Source: Cristatella mucedo (taxonomy: Eukaryota > Bryozoa > Phylactolaemata > Cristatellidae). From it: a stretch of 64,000 nt of DNA. The notes under the pieces are model-generated. The model made no database searches, was not told the origin of the DNA, and saw only the letters and a list, made by a program, of their open reading frames with translations. The stretch lies in the NCBI GenBank assembly GCA_009760855.2, contig WPIO01000008.1, forward strand, positions 5,835,501-5,899,500, in the 5' to 3' direction. The position numbers and the translations under genes are program-made. Position 1 is the first letter of the stretch. Each line of letters begins with the position of its first letter. Shown here piece by piece: positions 1 to 10,900 of this stretch.

Positions 1-500
1 GCACCCCACTGCCTTGAGAAATCGCCTTCGTTCCGCCTTCATCTTGGCGACGCGACAGAGAGCGACTGCGAGTCTCCGTCGCAGCGCTTGAGCAGCTCTT
101 CGCGGCGGCTTCTCGCCCCGTTGCAAGTACAGCGAGCCAACTCCAGCCGCCGCCTTCTTTCTCAGGAGGTTTTTGAGAAGCCGGTCTCGGCGGCCGTGAT
201 CCGACGGATCCAGGAGGATGGAAAAGGCAGAAAGCCGTTCTCCGCTCCGGGCACGCAGGTGGGACGGCGCCGGCCGGGAGAAAGGTCGTCGGCGCACCGG
301 CAGCGCGGTGCAGCGGCAGCCGTTTCGCTCGCCATCTCGTCGTTGGCTGCCAGCGCGGACGTCTCAGCCACTATCACTAGATTTGACCTTGTGATGATGA
401 TAGCTGGTCGTTTGTATAGCGCCATTAGAGAACTTAATCCCTATCCGGGCACTTTACAACTCGTGCATGAGCGTTGCTATTAGTGGGACCCCCTGTTTGG
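1..500. other. GC-rich left edge with a SINE tail
   Basis: The first 400 bases are GC-rich with open frames on both strands, but no splice-bounded exon can be defended. At about 408-470 there is a minus-oriented copy of the short hairpin-like tail shared by the SINEs and LINEs of this window (rc of TAAAGTGCC...CTCTTAGGGCGCTATACAAA). It could be the edge of a gene lying to the left, but nothing shows that. Confidence 0.4.
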
Positions 501-729
501 AAACACGCACTGAATCATGCGCAGATACGCCTGCTAAGCATACAGTTCGCCCGTTACTTCCTGTTTCGTGGGCAGTCCCCTCGAAGCTGTCTTACGAATC
601 TCTTGTTTTGAGTCCCTCCTCCAGCAAGCTAGCACAAAATGGTGATTTTGCAGATCGCTTGTCTAGCTTTTCTCAGCAAGATAGACCAGACCAGAAAGTC
701 CATACCTAAGGTAAAAACATCTCCACACA

Positions 730-2435
730 AAGCTTCTCTTTCTCAGTACACCCCTACATTACTCCTCACCCTCAACTGATTGCAGCCCCTCAATGTTTGC
801 ATTCGAACCTGCCACTAGTGACCTCATCCTGAAATTCACCTCCTAGTAATATAAAACTACTAGCTCTGCAGACCCGTTTTCCCCTGTCCTACTTCTACGA
901 TGCACAGATCTGCTGCTGCCTTGCATAACTATCATGATAAATATGTCACTGACCTCATATCGTGCCCCTGCACCATTTAAAAATTCTGTAGTCAGGCCAC
1001 TTAATAAGAAGGCTACACTAGACAAGGATAACTTTAGAAACTTTTGTCCAATCTGCCGAATGCCATTCCTATCAGACACCGGAATGAAAGTAGTGGCAGA
1101 CCAGCTAAACTTTTATTTTATAAACCTAGAGAGGTACTTCCGTTCAGGTTTTAGAGCTAATTTATCCAAGAGTCAGCATTGCTTTAGGTGTACCTTTTCA
1201 GGAATTCAGAGTTAGGTAAAGTCTCTCAGCTTGTTTTGCTTGATCTTTCGGCAGCGTTTGATACTCTTTATTACCAAGTCCTTCTCGAGCGCCTCTCATC
1301 TCGCCTAGGCATTACTTGCCCCATACCACATGGTTCTGGTCATATCGCAGTGGCATACTCCAGAGCATCGATTTCAACGAGTACATACATCCCCCCCCCC
1401 TCTTGCCGACGTAGTTACCAATCATAATCTAGACTTCCGAGTTTTTCTGATGTCACACCTATGCTTTAATTCCTTCTAGCCTTCAGCTCGGCAAAATCTC
1501 TCATCTCCCTTACTGCATGTATTCCTGACATTCGCACATAGATGGCCAATAGATAGATAGCAAACTTTTTTCAATATGAATGACGATAAAACCAACTTAC
1601 TATCTACGGACAAACCTAGTGTGACAAAGAAATTGGAACACTTGCTCGTTAAAACGGGCTCTCCCAGCATATCTCCTAAAGCATCATCGTGAAATCTAGG
1701 TGTCCTGTTGCAAAGCCACTTTTTGCTGGACGACCACGTGTACTAATTAGTCAATCTGCCTACTTTAATCTATGTCAAATAGCAGAAATTTGGGCCTGCT
1801 TAGACCGGGATACCACATAGAAATTGGTCCATGCATTTATAATATCCCATCACGGCTTCTGTAGCTCACTGCTTACAGACTTTTCGGCCTACGTAATTAG
1901 GCACTTACAGCTGGTGCAGCTCGGCTTGTCTGTCGTGAGCATCGCAGTTACCGAACTACACCACTTCTCGCCGACCTGCGCTGGCTGCCAATGAAGCAGC
2001 ATATCAACTTTAATTTAGGTACCTTCATTCGCTGGCTTCAGCCCACCTACAGAACTACTCCCCAGCCAAGCTCGGCATCATGCCACCCGTTCTTCTGACT
2101 CAAAAACGTTGAGCAATGTCTCAAACCAAACCAAAATCCTTCGGATACCGTGCCTTTAGCTCATATACTCTCTCACAGCCTAGAACTCACTCTCGCTGAC
2201 GTTAAGAACCCATGCTTTGACGACATTTAAAAAGAAGATTAAAACTCACCTGTTCCTAACGCATTTGCTCGTTCCTTTTGATTGGTCCTCTAAGAGCTTA
2301 TTACTGTTGACACTATGCATTTTACCACTAACCTTAAGGTCATGCTTCCCAACATGTTTAAAGCGCCTAGAAAGAGAGTAAATTCTCTGAGGGTTCTTTA
2401 CAAATGTACTACGGTTATTATTGCTGTTATAGACT
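730..2435 (+). mobile_element. Degenerate L2/CR1-type LINE, reverse transcriptase part to 3' end
   Basis: Several frames together spell the order of an L2/CR1-clade ORF2. At about 934-1215 comes the start of the reverse transcriptase (FKNSVVRPLNKKATLDKDNF, then a degraded PISNLPFLSK-like block and a KVVADQL block). At 1200-1310 follows the catalytic-region motif LVLLDLSAAFDT with LLERLSSRLGIT. After 1950 comes the C-terminal region, ending in TFKKKIKTHLF near 2225-2265, and then the 3' tail at 2290-2435 (AAAGCGCCTAGAAAGAG...). Frameshifts and stops break it throughout, so it is a dead copy. The motif order is direct observation; the clade is from known family motifs. Confidence 0.8.
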
Positions 2436-2975
2436 CTGCAGCCAGTCTTGTCTGTCGTCAGCGTCGCAGTTGCCAAATTGCACCACTCCTCACCTACCTG
2501 CACTGGCTTTTAATCAAGCTATGCATGATATTTAAGCTTGTGTCACTCACTTTCAGGTTCCTTCATTCTCTTGCTCCAGTATATCTATCCAAACTAATTC
2601 CCAATTAGGCTAGGCATCGTACCATCCGTTCTTCTGACTCAAGTCGTTTAGCTATGCACCGAACCAACCTAAAATCTTTTGGAGACCTTGATTAGTTCGT
2701 ATGCTCCCAAAGGCCTGGTGCTCACTCCCAGCTGACATCACAACATACCCTGACTTTACGACATTTAAAAATAAGTTCAAAATGCACTTGTTCCTCACAG
2801 CATTCGCTGGGTCCGTGTGACATATTCTTTGTGTGGTTATACGTGCTGACACTCTGGATGTTGTCACTAATCATATTGACATGCCTCTTGTAAGGCATAT
2901 GTAAAGTGCCTAAAAAGATATTTAATTCTCTTAGGGCGCGTCATGAAGAATGTCTTATTGCAGTTATTATTATTT
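2436..2975 (+). mobile_element. Second L2-type LINE 3' end, in tandem
   Basis: This repeats the C-terminal and 3'-tail part of the element just upstream. It has the same order: a CTGCACTGGCTTTTAATCAAG block, a CATCGTACCATCCGTTCTTC block, a TTTAAAAATAAGTTCAAAATGCACTTG block (TFKNKFKMHLF), and a tail TAAAGTGCCTAAAAAGATA ending in a T/A-rich run near 2965. It looks like a 5'-truncated insertion next to the older copy. Confidence 0.75.
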
Positions 2976-3440
2976 TTATGACGCAGGAACAAAATTACAG
3001 GTTCATTATGACAAGGAGAAAGCTGAACGGAACAGATGCGTCTTTATCTGAGACTCGAATGATGCAAAGTCAGTGCAGACGGAAGAAACGTGAGAAGAAG
3101 CGTAAAACGAGTATCAGACTTTCGGCGCTTGCGAACCGGTGGCGCGATCACCAAAAGATTTCAATTTAGTCGAGGAACTGAGAGGCAACTTGGAAGCCGG
3201 CGTGCGATTGGCAAGAGAGCGCGTGACTGGAGGTGCAAGGAGATGGAATACGTAAGATGGATACGCGAGTTTATTGACCTCTTAGCCAGATAAAGGATCT
3301 GAAAATCGACTTGGGGCTTGGGAGGAGCCGGTGCAGCTCAGACAAAAGTGATGTCAGATGTGTGTGGCAGCGACGCCCTCGATCGCAGGCCAGACGAGCT
3401 GCTGATTTTCGCACCAGATGAGTGCAGCCGATTGAGTGGG
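2976..3440. other. No feature recognised
   Basis: Purine-rich sequence with short open frames on both strands and no homology or splice pattern that I can support. Confidence 0.4.
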
Positions 3441-3767
3441 CTGCCCCAGAGTCCGCAGTGAAGGGAACTGAAAGGATGAATGGATGCGCGATGTCGCTAA
3501 TGCGTAAACCTACTTCTTCTTTCAAGTCTCAGCTAAAGAAGCATCTGCTCCGGTCAGCTTTCCCTTCCCCGTGAACTTGTCAGTCATCTTTTCACCTGTA
3601 CATTTTTCGTGCTTACCTGTGCACGATTCAGTACATGCTACTAAACAGGGGCGCTACCGCACCGGTGGCCGCTAGGGGCGCTACTGCACCGGTGGCGACC
3701 GTGCGTGTCTTTGTGCTTGCTTTAGCATGCTGGCCCAGGCTTTATGCTACTTTTCTTTTGCGTGTTC
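3441..3767 (+). mobile_element. LINE 3' fragment plus short direct duplication
   Basis: Near 3505-3565 a frame reads SSFKSQLKKHLLRSAF, the usual end of L2/CR1-type ORF2 proteins, and upstream frames are broken. It is followed by a local duplication of a GGGCGCTACNGCACCGGTGG block (about 3650-3700). The fragment differs from the LINE copies at 0.7-3.0 kb and is probably another family. Confidence 0.5.
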
Positions 3768-3917
3768 GATTGACCTGCTTGTCACCAAGCCGTCTTGATT
3801 GACCTGCTTGTCACCAAGCCGCCTTGATTGACCTGCTTGTCACCAAGCCGCCTTGATTGACCTGCTTGTCACCAAGCCGCCTTGATTGACCTGCTTGTCA
3901 CCAAGCCGCCTTGATTG
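3768..3917. repeat. 29-bp minisatellite, five units
   Basis: Five head-to-tail copies of a 29-bp unit beginning GATTGACCTGCTTGTC start at 3768, 3797, 3826, 3855 and 3884, with a partial sixth. Units differ only by T/C at one place in the first copy, so the array is young. Confidence 0.95.
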
Positions 3918-4439
3918 TAGATTCTCTCGCAGCCAGCTGTAAAGCGGCTCGATAGCGATTAGGCTCTTTCAGGGCGCTATGCAAGCTACTTTTCAATGAT
4001 ACTTCCGCATTCCGTCAGACAGATTGGATGTCGTCATGTATCTCCGCCCATAACTACATGCTTTCAGGGGGGGACTGATTTTAATGCACCACTAAAAAAT
4101 TTCTACAGCGCACGAAAGCGTCGGTGGCTAGCAAAGCGTGATTGCGAGCCGAATGGTTTCGCTTCACCAAACAGATTAATTTAGAAAACTCAGTTTGGAG
4201 AATTAATCGCCCCGCGGGGTGAAGAGGTGCACAGCAGTGCCGCTACCTTGACTGATATGGAAGTGAGGGTCGACAGCGGCGGCATAAAGCGCTAGCTAGC
4301 AGTAGTGTGGGCTGACATTCGTTGCGTAGAGGGAATGCGCGCTTCTCCGTCGTCCTGTACCCATCTTGGCGGTCAACGGCCGACGAAAGAAGGCGTGCGG
4401 CGTCCAGCAGCGGCGTGCCACGGTTGTTGTGGATTACAA

Positions 4440-4600
4440 TGTAGAAAAAAATATAATTGATTTGTACGCGCCCTAAGAGAACTAAATCTCTATCTATGCG
4501 CTTTGCGCGTGCCGAAGGGCTCGAGCGCACGACCTTGGTCTTTGATTGGTCGTTGATGGCGACCATCTTAACCCTGGGCGAAACCAGGGTTCCTCGGCGT
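4440..4600 (-). mobile_element. tRNA-head / LINE-tail SINE (family B)
   Basis: Reading the minus strand: a tRNA-like head (CCAGGGTT..., then a CGTGCGCTCGAGCCC block) passes into a tail that ends AGAGATTTAGTTCTCTTAGGG and then A/T-rich sequence. The tail matches the 3' ends of the L2-type LINEs in this window. Same layout as the copies at 31.8 and 50.2 kb. Confidence 0.7.
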
Positions 4601-4843
4601 AGGCCGGCGCGTCAGCTCTTCGAGTATCCAGTCTTGCACCATCTTTTGTCTGTCGCTCGTAACCAGTGCAGCGGACGTTCCGCTTCAATTCCCAACGCGT
4701 CTCTCGCTCGCTGCTCGCACCGGCCGCCGCAGACACGGAATCTCGCTGGAGGATGCGAGGCAGCCCGCTTTCTTAGCCGAGCGCTGTGCGCCCGCTGGCC
4801 GCAGCGAGGCCAGTGCGCGTCATTTTCGGCATGAGTAAAGCGC

Positions 4844-4845
<2 letters not shown>

Positions 4846-4927
<82 letters not shown>

Positions 4928-4928
4928 G
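4846..4928. repeat. (GA)n microsatellite
   Basis: Near-pure GA dinucleotide run of about 80 bases in the CpG-rich block. Confidence 0.98.
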
Positions 4929-5855
4929 CTGCGCTCACCTAGGGCGCTAAATATGTAAACGTATTACACTGCTGTCAATATCGGTGATGTTGTTATCAGC
5001 GGCTGCGACGTCTCTATCCAGCGCCTCTCTGAGGCGCTCCGCTATGCGACGCGAGTCTCCGAGCGCAGCCAGCTGGGGCGACGCTTGCAGCGTAGGTTCG
5101 CCTCCGCCGGCGCAAATGACCGTCGCCTCCGTTCGTGCGTGCACAGCCTGGTGGCCGTGCTGAAGCCGCTAGACCGTCTCCAAGATTACCTCGCCCTCCT
5201 CGCCGCACGGTGCCTGCGCGCCCGCTTGCGGGCGCCGAGCCGGGCCCTCTCAGCTCCTTTCCGATCGATAGCCCGGCGGCCAGCTCAAGATGTCCGCCCG
5301 TCCGGCGAGAGCGCCGACGACGCGCCTGCGCTCACAGCCGTGTCGCCATTAGCGGTCCCGCTCACCGCCGCACCGAGCACGCTATAGCGCCCGCGGGCGC
5401 TTCGTGGCGCTTGAGAACGACCGGCCATCGACTAATGCAACAGATTCCTTTTTCCCTCCACCGGCTGCAGACACAAAGAGCTGCTCGCAAAGAGCCGCGC
5501 GTGTGTGTCGAGCTGAGTGGCGCGGCGTGCGGCACGCGAGCTCTGCCCAAACACTCGTCGTCCGCGCCGCGGCTCCTACTCGACTCGCTCGCGAACCGAC
5601 GTGCGGCGCCGCTCGCTCGCTCGTTCGACGGCGCACCGCGCCGTCCGCTAGAAGGGGCGGTCCGCCGCCGCCGACGGTCCGGACAGCGAAAGCATCCGCC
5701 TGGCGAGTGTCGGCGCGGGCAGCGGAAACCGCCGCCAACGCCACCACTTCCGGGTGGAGGGGAAGGCAGACAGGGCGTCGCGAGCGGACGGTCAGCGGCG
5801 TGCGCCCATGCGACGGTTTGAGAGGCGCCGAGCGCTGGCGCCTGGTCGAGGACAG

Positions 5856-6163
5856 CTTCAGTCCGAGGCCCCAGTCTCTCCTCCAGTCACTCCACGAGTC
5901 TCTCGTGCAGTCTTTTCTTCGGTCTCTCCCTCAGTCTCTCCTCCAGTCTCTCCCTCAGTCTCACCTCCAGTCTGTCCTGCGGTCTCTCCTTCGGTCTCCC
6001 TTCAGCGTCTCCCTCAGTCTCTCCGTTGGTCTCTCTTTCGCTCTCTCCTTCGCTCTTTCCTACAGTCTCATCTTCAGTCTCTCATTCGGTCTCTGCCTCA
6101 GTCTCCTCTTCAGTCTCTCCTTCAGTCCGTCCTTCAGTCTGTCCTTCGGTCTCTCCTGCCTGC
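5856..6163. repeat. Degenerate 12-bp periodic array (CAGTCTCTCCTT-like)
   Basis: About 25 imperfect copies of a 12-bp pyrimidine-rich unit, variants of CAGTCTCTCCNT and CGGTCTCTCCTT. The period of 12 keeps one frame open, which makes Ser/Leu/Gln- and Val/Ser/Pro-rich frames that are unlikely to be genes. Confidence 0.9.
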
Positions 6164-6763
6164 AGAGGCTCGGCTGATGGCGATGTGGATTAGCGAGCGT
6201 AGAGCTCGACGCTGTTTTACTCGTTCGCCGCTCGCGACGTCGAGCCTGGCTGATTAGGGCTAGAGCCCTGTCGCCTTATCGGCGCCGCAGTACCGACGGG
6301 CTGCGCTAGCTTACAGCCGCTGAGCGTGCGCGCGAGAGCTCATCTCCGGCTCGGCCGCTGCTGCAGGCGCCGCCTTCGTCCACCAGGTCGTGCGGCTGAC
6401 TGCGCCGGCCCACTGGCCTCGCTTTATCGCCGCCCCTCGGACTCGGTCTCCGACGCGCCTCGGTCAGCCCCTCGCCGCCTCCGGCCAGCTTTGCGGCGCT
6501 GCTCTGCCGAGGTAGATCGAGTGGCTGCGGCCGCTTCCGAATCTGACAGGTCGTACGTTTCACTGGCGCGGCGGCGCGCGCTTGCATTCCTCCGCATCAC
6601 GTGGCCGTCCGTCCACTCACGACCTAGCAACGGTGCGCGGGTTAGTTTCCGCCGCCGCCGAGGCTTCGATTGGCTCAGCGCCGCGGGCTGGCGGCGGACG
6701 GCTAGCGGCTCGGCTCGCCACCACGGACTCGACTTTCAGCTGCCGCCGAGCTCGCGCTCAGAT

Positions 6764-7813
6764 ATGGCGGTAAGGACGCGCCGCCGCGTCTAGTCCGATT
6801 CTCGACGCGCGCCGCAGCTCTGCCGCGAACCGGCGGTCGCGCCCGGGTTGAAACGGAAACGAAGCGGCGCTCGCGGCGGCGGTAGAGCGGCAGTTGCAGC
6901 TTGCTCCGCCGCCGTCGCACCACCGGCAAGCAGGCAGCGAGAGCCCTCAGGCGAGCGGTGCATACGCGCGCTCGAGCCAGCCCGGTTCGCCGGATATCCG
7001 GCCCGCTGCTTCCCACCCTCGCGCCTTCGCTTCGCCCCGTTTCGAGACGGCCAGCAGGGCATTCGGCCCGAGTTCTTCTAACCGAGCGGGCGCCGGCCTG
7101 CTGACGCGTAAATATCGAGCAGTCGCCACTAGCAACCGCTGCAGGCGCTCGGACACCCGAGTCGGGGGAGGGGCGGGCGAAGTGCGTCCGCTCAGCCGCA
7201 CGCTCCACGCCCCATCCGACCGCTCCGTTGTCTGCTCCGTCGACGGCGCGCTTGCGCACTCGCGCGCCGTCGCTCGCCGCGACGCCTCTTCCCGCGCGCG
7301 CCGCTCTCCGCGCTCGCTCGAGCTGCATTCTCCGACCAGCGCCTTTAACTTCAGCACGACCGCCTTCGTTTGCTACCTGTCGTAGCGGGGCGCTCGCGAC
7401 CGGCAACGACGCGACGCTCGCGACGCGACGACTCAGCGACGCCGGCTCTTGCGAGCACGGCGCGCGAGCGCGTCGTCGAAAACGCGCGCGGCGCTGCGCT
7501 CTCGCGCGCGCGCGTTCGAGAAGGCGCCCGCGCAGTCGCGCCGAGTGTGCACCCCGAGGGCAGTGCGGGGCGAATTCTGCACGGCGAGCGAAAATCCGGG
7601 AGACGGTGGTGAAAGCGGCGGCGCTCGAATGCGCTGAGGCCATCCGGCCGGCTGCCGCCGCTGTCGGCGATTGAGGCGCTCGTCGATAGCGCGAGCGCGA
7701 GTGTTGCAGTGTTTAAAGGGTAATCTGAGCCGCATTCGCGCGCGGCTCACTTAGGCAACACGTCTGAAAGCGCCTTATCGATCTTTGGTTTCCGCAGCTC
7801 GGAGCGTGCGGGC

Positions 7814-7902
<89 letters not shown>

Positions 7903-10900
7903 TTCTGAGCAGCGAGGCGGGGCAGCGGCGCGAGCGGGCTGCTCAAGCCGTGCGTCCCTCTCAGGCGCCGCTCGCGCCGCGCCGCGCCCTAGAGGGACGC
8001 ACCTGCCTGCACTCGGGCGACTCTTGATCGGCGGACGCGCGCGAGCGCGGACCGCTCGCTTGCTCGCTGGTTCTGTGCACGCTCGGGCGCCCCGGCCGGT
8101 GCTTGCTCGTAGCGACGGAGCCTCTTTTTTTGCAGCGCTTTAATCTTTGGAAAATACCGTCCAAGCTGGTGGACGACGGTGAGTGCAGCTCGCCATCCCC
8201 TGGCGACCGTCCTCTGTAACGCGCGCGCCGCAAGCTGCACCGACCCTCCCTGTGCTGTGCGCGCCCGCCTCCGCCAGCGCCATAAGCATCCCGGAAGGCC
8301 GAAGGTCAAGGTGTGCACCGCTCGCCTCTTGCAGAACTGTTTATGAAGATTCAACAGAGAAAACAGAGCCTGAACGAAGAGAAGACGGCCAGCACGCCTC
8401 GCTGTAAGGCTCGTGGCCGGGTTGCAGCCAACAGCGATCCGTCCTAGCCCGCCAGCCAGCGTCCTCACTAGGAACTGCTGGCGCCAGCCGCCGTCGCCCA
8501 ACCGCCGCCGCGGCTGCCGTGGCCCCCGCCGCTGCCACATCCGCTGCTGAGACAGCTCGCTTACACGCTTATTCTAACGCCTAGACGTCCTAATAACGAC
8601 TAAATGAGTGTATTCCATTAGATTCACACGCGGCAGCTCTCGGCGCTAGGGCCAGCACCGCTTCGTAACGTAGAAGTTAAAACCTTACGCACGTCCCGCG
8701 TCAGTCCGCTCCGCATCCGCGACCGCCTCTGCCTCGAAAGTAGTTCCGCGGCGTTGCGGCTGGGGTGCCCGCGACGCCGCGGGATGAGCGCAAGTCTCGC
8801 GGCGGCCGCGCGCCTCGTTTGCTTCTTAGCGGATATTTCTAGCGCGACGTTGTCTAACCGAAATATATCAAATAAAGCACAATCAATAAAAGATGAGCCG
8901 ACTTCTGACATTAAAGTAGCCCCGTCGCTGTCGTCCAGCGGAGGAGCCCAGCGGAAGCGACACCCTGGCGCCCTGTAAATTCGCAGCGGAAGGAGCAAAC
9001 GGAAGCGGCGGCATCCGTTGACGAGAAGCTCCCTCCAATCAGCGAGCATTTCGCGCCGACGCCGCGGAAAAGCTGCGCTCGCGGAGCATGACATGCCAGC
9101 CTCAGTCTCGCCGCCCCGCCCCGCACGCTTATTTTCAACCGGAAGGGCATGCTCTTCGCGCCCCGGATCGTTACGCTACTCTGCGCGTTGCGTTTTGTCT
9201 GGCGAAGCTGTGCGCCTGCGCCGAGCTTCAGCGTCGCCACACTTTTCGGGGAGCGACAAAAATGGTCATCACCGCTAGACAGCCATTGAGTTGGGCAGGG
9301 GACTCGAGACATTAGTGGCTTCGGTCAGGATGGCATTGACCTCCGAGCGCAGGCTGACATTCGATAGTCGATGGATGTCGCGGGTAGAGCACGGGCGCGC
9401 GCGCACGAGGACGCCGGCAAAAAATGTCCGCGGGTCTTCGCCCGGGAGGTAAGACGCTCGCTCTTCACGATTCCGGTCGTAGGTTTGAGTTCTGCAGCGG
9501 TCGATCCTTTATTTTCAGCTGCAAGCGGTGGTGATAGCCGTGAAGGCTCTTCTGACGCTGTACAAATGAAGCTTTTAAAACAAAACATACCGTTGCAGTG
9601 CCTCAAATCGTTCAGCTGACGGCAGCAGCCGGCGGCGACGGCTCGGCGTCCGGCGCGCACGACAAGCACGTCGGCCGCAAGCCGACGTCCCACGGGTTTC
9701 ACGAGCCGCCGCCGTCGTCGCAGGTCACTCGAGGACGCGGCGCGAGCGAAGAGAGTGCGGGCGGCGGGGGCGGAAGTGGCGCCAGCGTGGTCCTCGAGCG
9801 ACCGTGGCGCGACAGACTTGACGACAGTCGCTTGTACGTCGACGAGTGCGCTAACGGAGATCTCAGCGAAATGGAGAAGGAGGTAAACGCTCGCTCGTAC
9901 GCACGCTCCGTGGCGAATCGCGCCCTGACACTTGCGCTCCGGCTGGACGCTCGCGCAATGCTGTGCGGCAGGAAGTTAGCTCGTTTATTTATCTTGGCGC
10001 CTGCGGCTCCCGCACGCGCGTCCGACCGCGAGCGCGAGAATTTTTGTAATGCATTCATTCCCAATTGCTTGCTCGGTACGCGAAAGCGCCGCTCTTCCTT
10101 AGCGCGCGACGACGCCGCGCGCGCTTCTCGCGATCTAAGGAAGAGCGCGGCGAAGCGTGGCGCTCTCCACACATCCGGCGGCCTCAGCAGCGGCGCTCGC
10201 ACGCGTCCTCGCGGCTACGCGGTCCGTGCCAGCAAGCTTTGTCGTCGCGTGCGTTTCGTGCTTTTCGGCTTCGGAAGAAAAAGAAGAAGAAGCGGTCGAG
10301 GGTCTTACAAGCTACTAGGACGGCAGCCTTAGTTTGCGACCGAACGTCTGTCTGTGACGGGACAGCACGGCAGAGTAGACGGCGTACTCTGCGCGTCGGT
10401 CCGTCTATCCGCTTCTCGTTTTCTAACTACATCGGCGTCCGCCTGCGCTGCGCTTCTCTGTCTGCGTATATGTACGTCCGCCTGCTGCTCTTTGCACCCG
10501 TACCAGCGTATATATGGGTATATTGAGTGCATTACTACGTCAGCGTGTGCAGGTACACAGATGCTCATCGTTACAAACGTGGTGTGCTGCTTCCAGGTCC
10601 GGTCAGGACTGGGCCGCAAGCGCAGCACTCGTAACGGCGCTAGTCTCAGCGGCCGCGCCCCGAATACTGTTGATGCCTGCACCTTGTAGCGCGGCTAGCG
10701 ACGAAGAGTGCCCCCTACCTTAACATACCAAGTCCATATCCATAAAGTAGACAAGTCTATTTGACAGCAGCGGACGGTTACGGGCATTCGACGGCGGCCG
10801 CCATGGCGTACACCGACGGTGAGCCGTAATGGCTCACGAGCCGTGATGGCACACTAGGTAAGGCGGTTGCTTTCACGACCTCGGTCCCGAGGTCGTTGGT

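Larger units (their letters stand above)
4600..10400. promoter_or_regulatory. CpG-rich block, probable promoter region of gene 1
   Basis: About 5.8 kb of markedly GC- and CpG-rich sequence, in contrast to the AT-balanced flanks. The density is such that nearly every frame stays open, so long frames here are not evidence of genes. It surrounds the candidate first coding exon (6764-6769), exons 2 and 3 (8136-8403) and exon 4 (9599-9882) of the gene that runs to 16.2 kb. No TATA element stands out. The role is inferred from base composition and position. Confidence 0.5.

Noticed and set aside
6702-7643. 313-codon minus-strand frame and many overlapping frames at 5-10 kb
   Set aside because: CpG-rich composition removes stop codons; the peptides are Arg/Ala-rich without domains, and the splice-supported exons lie on the plus strand.
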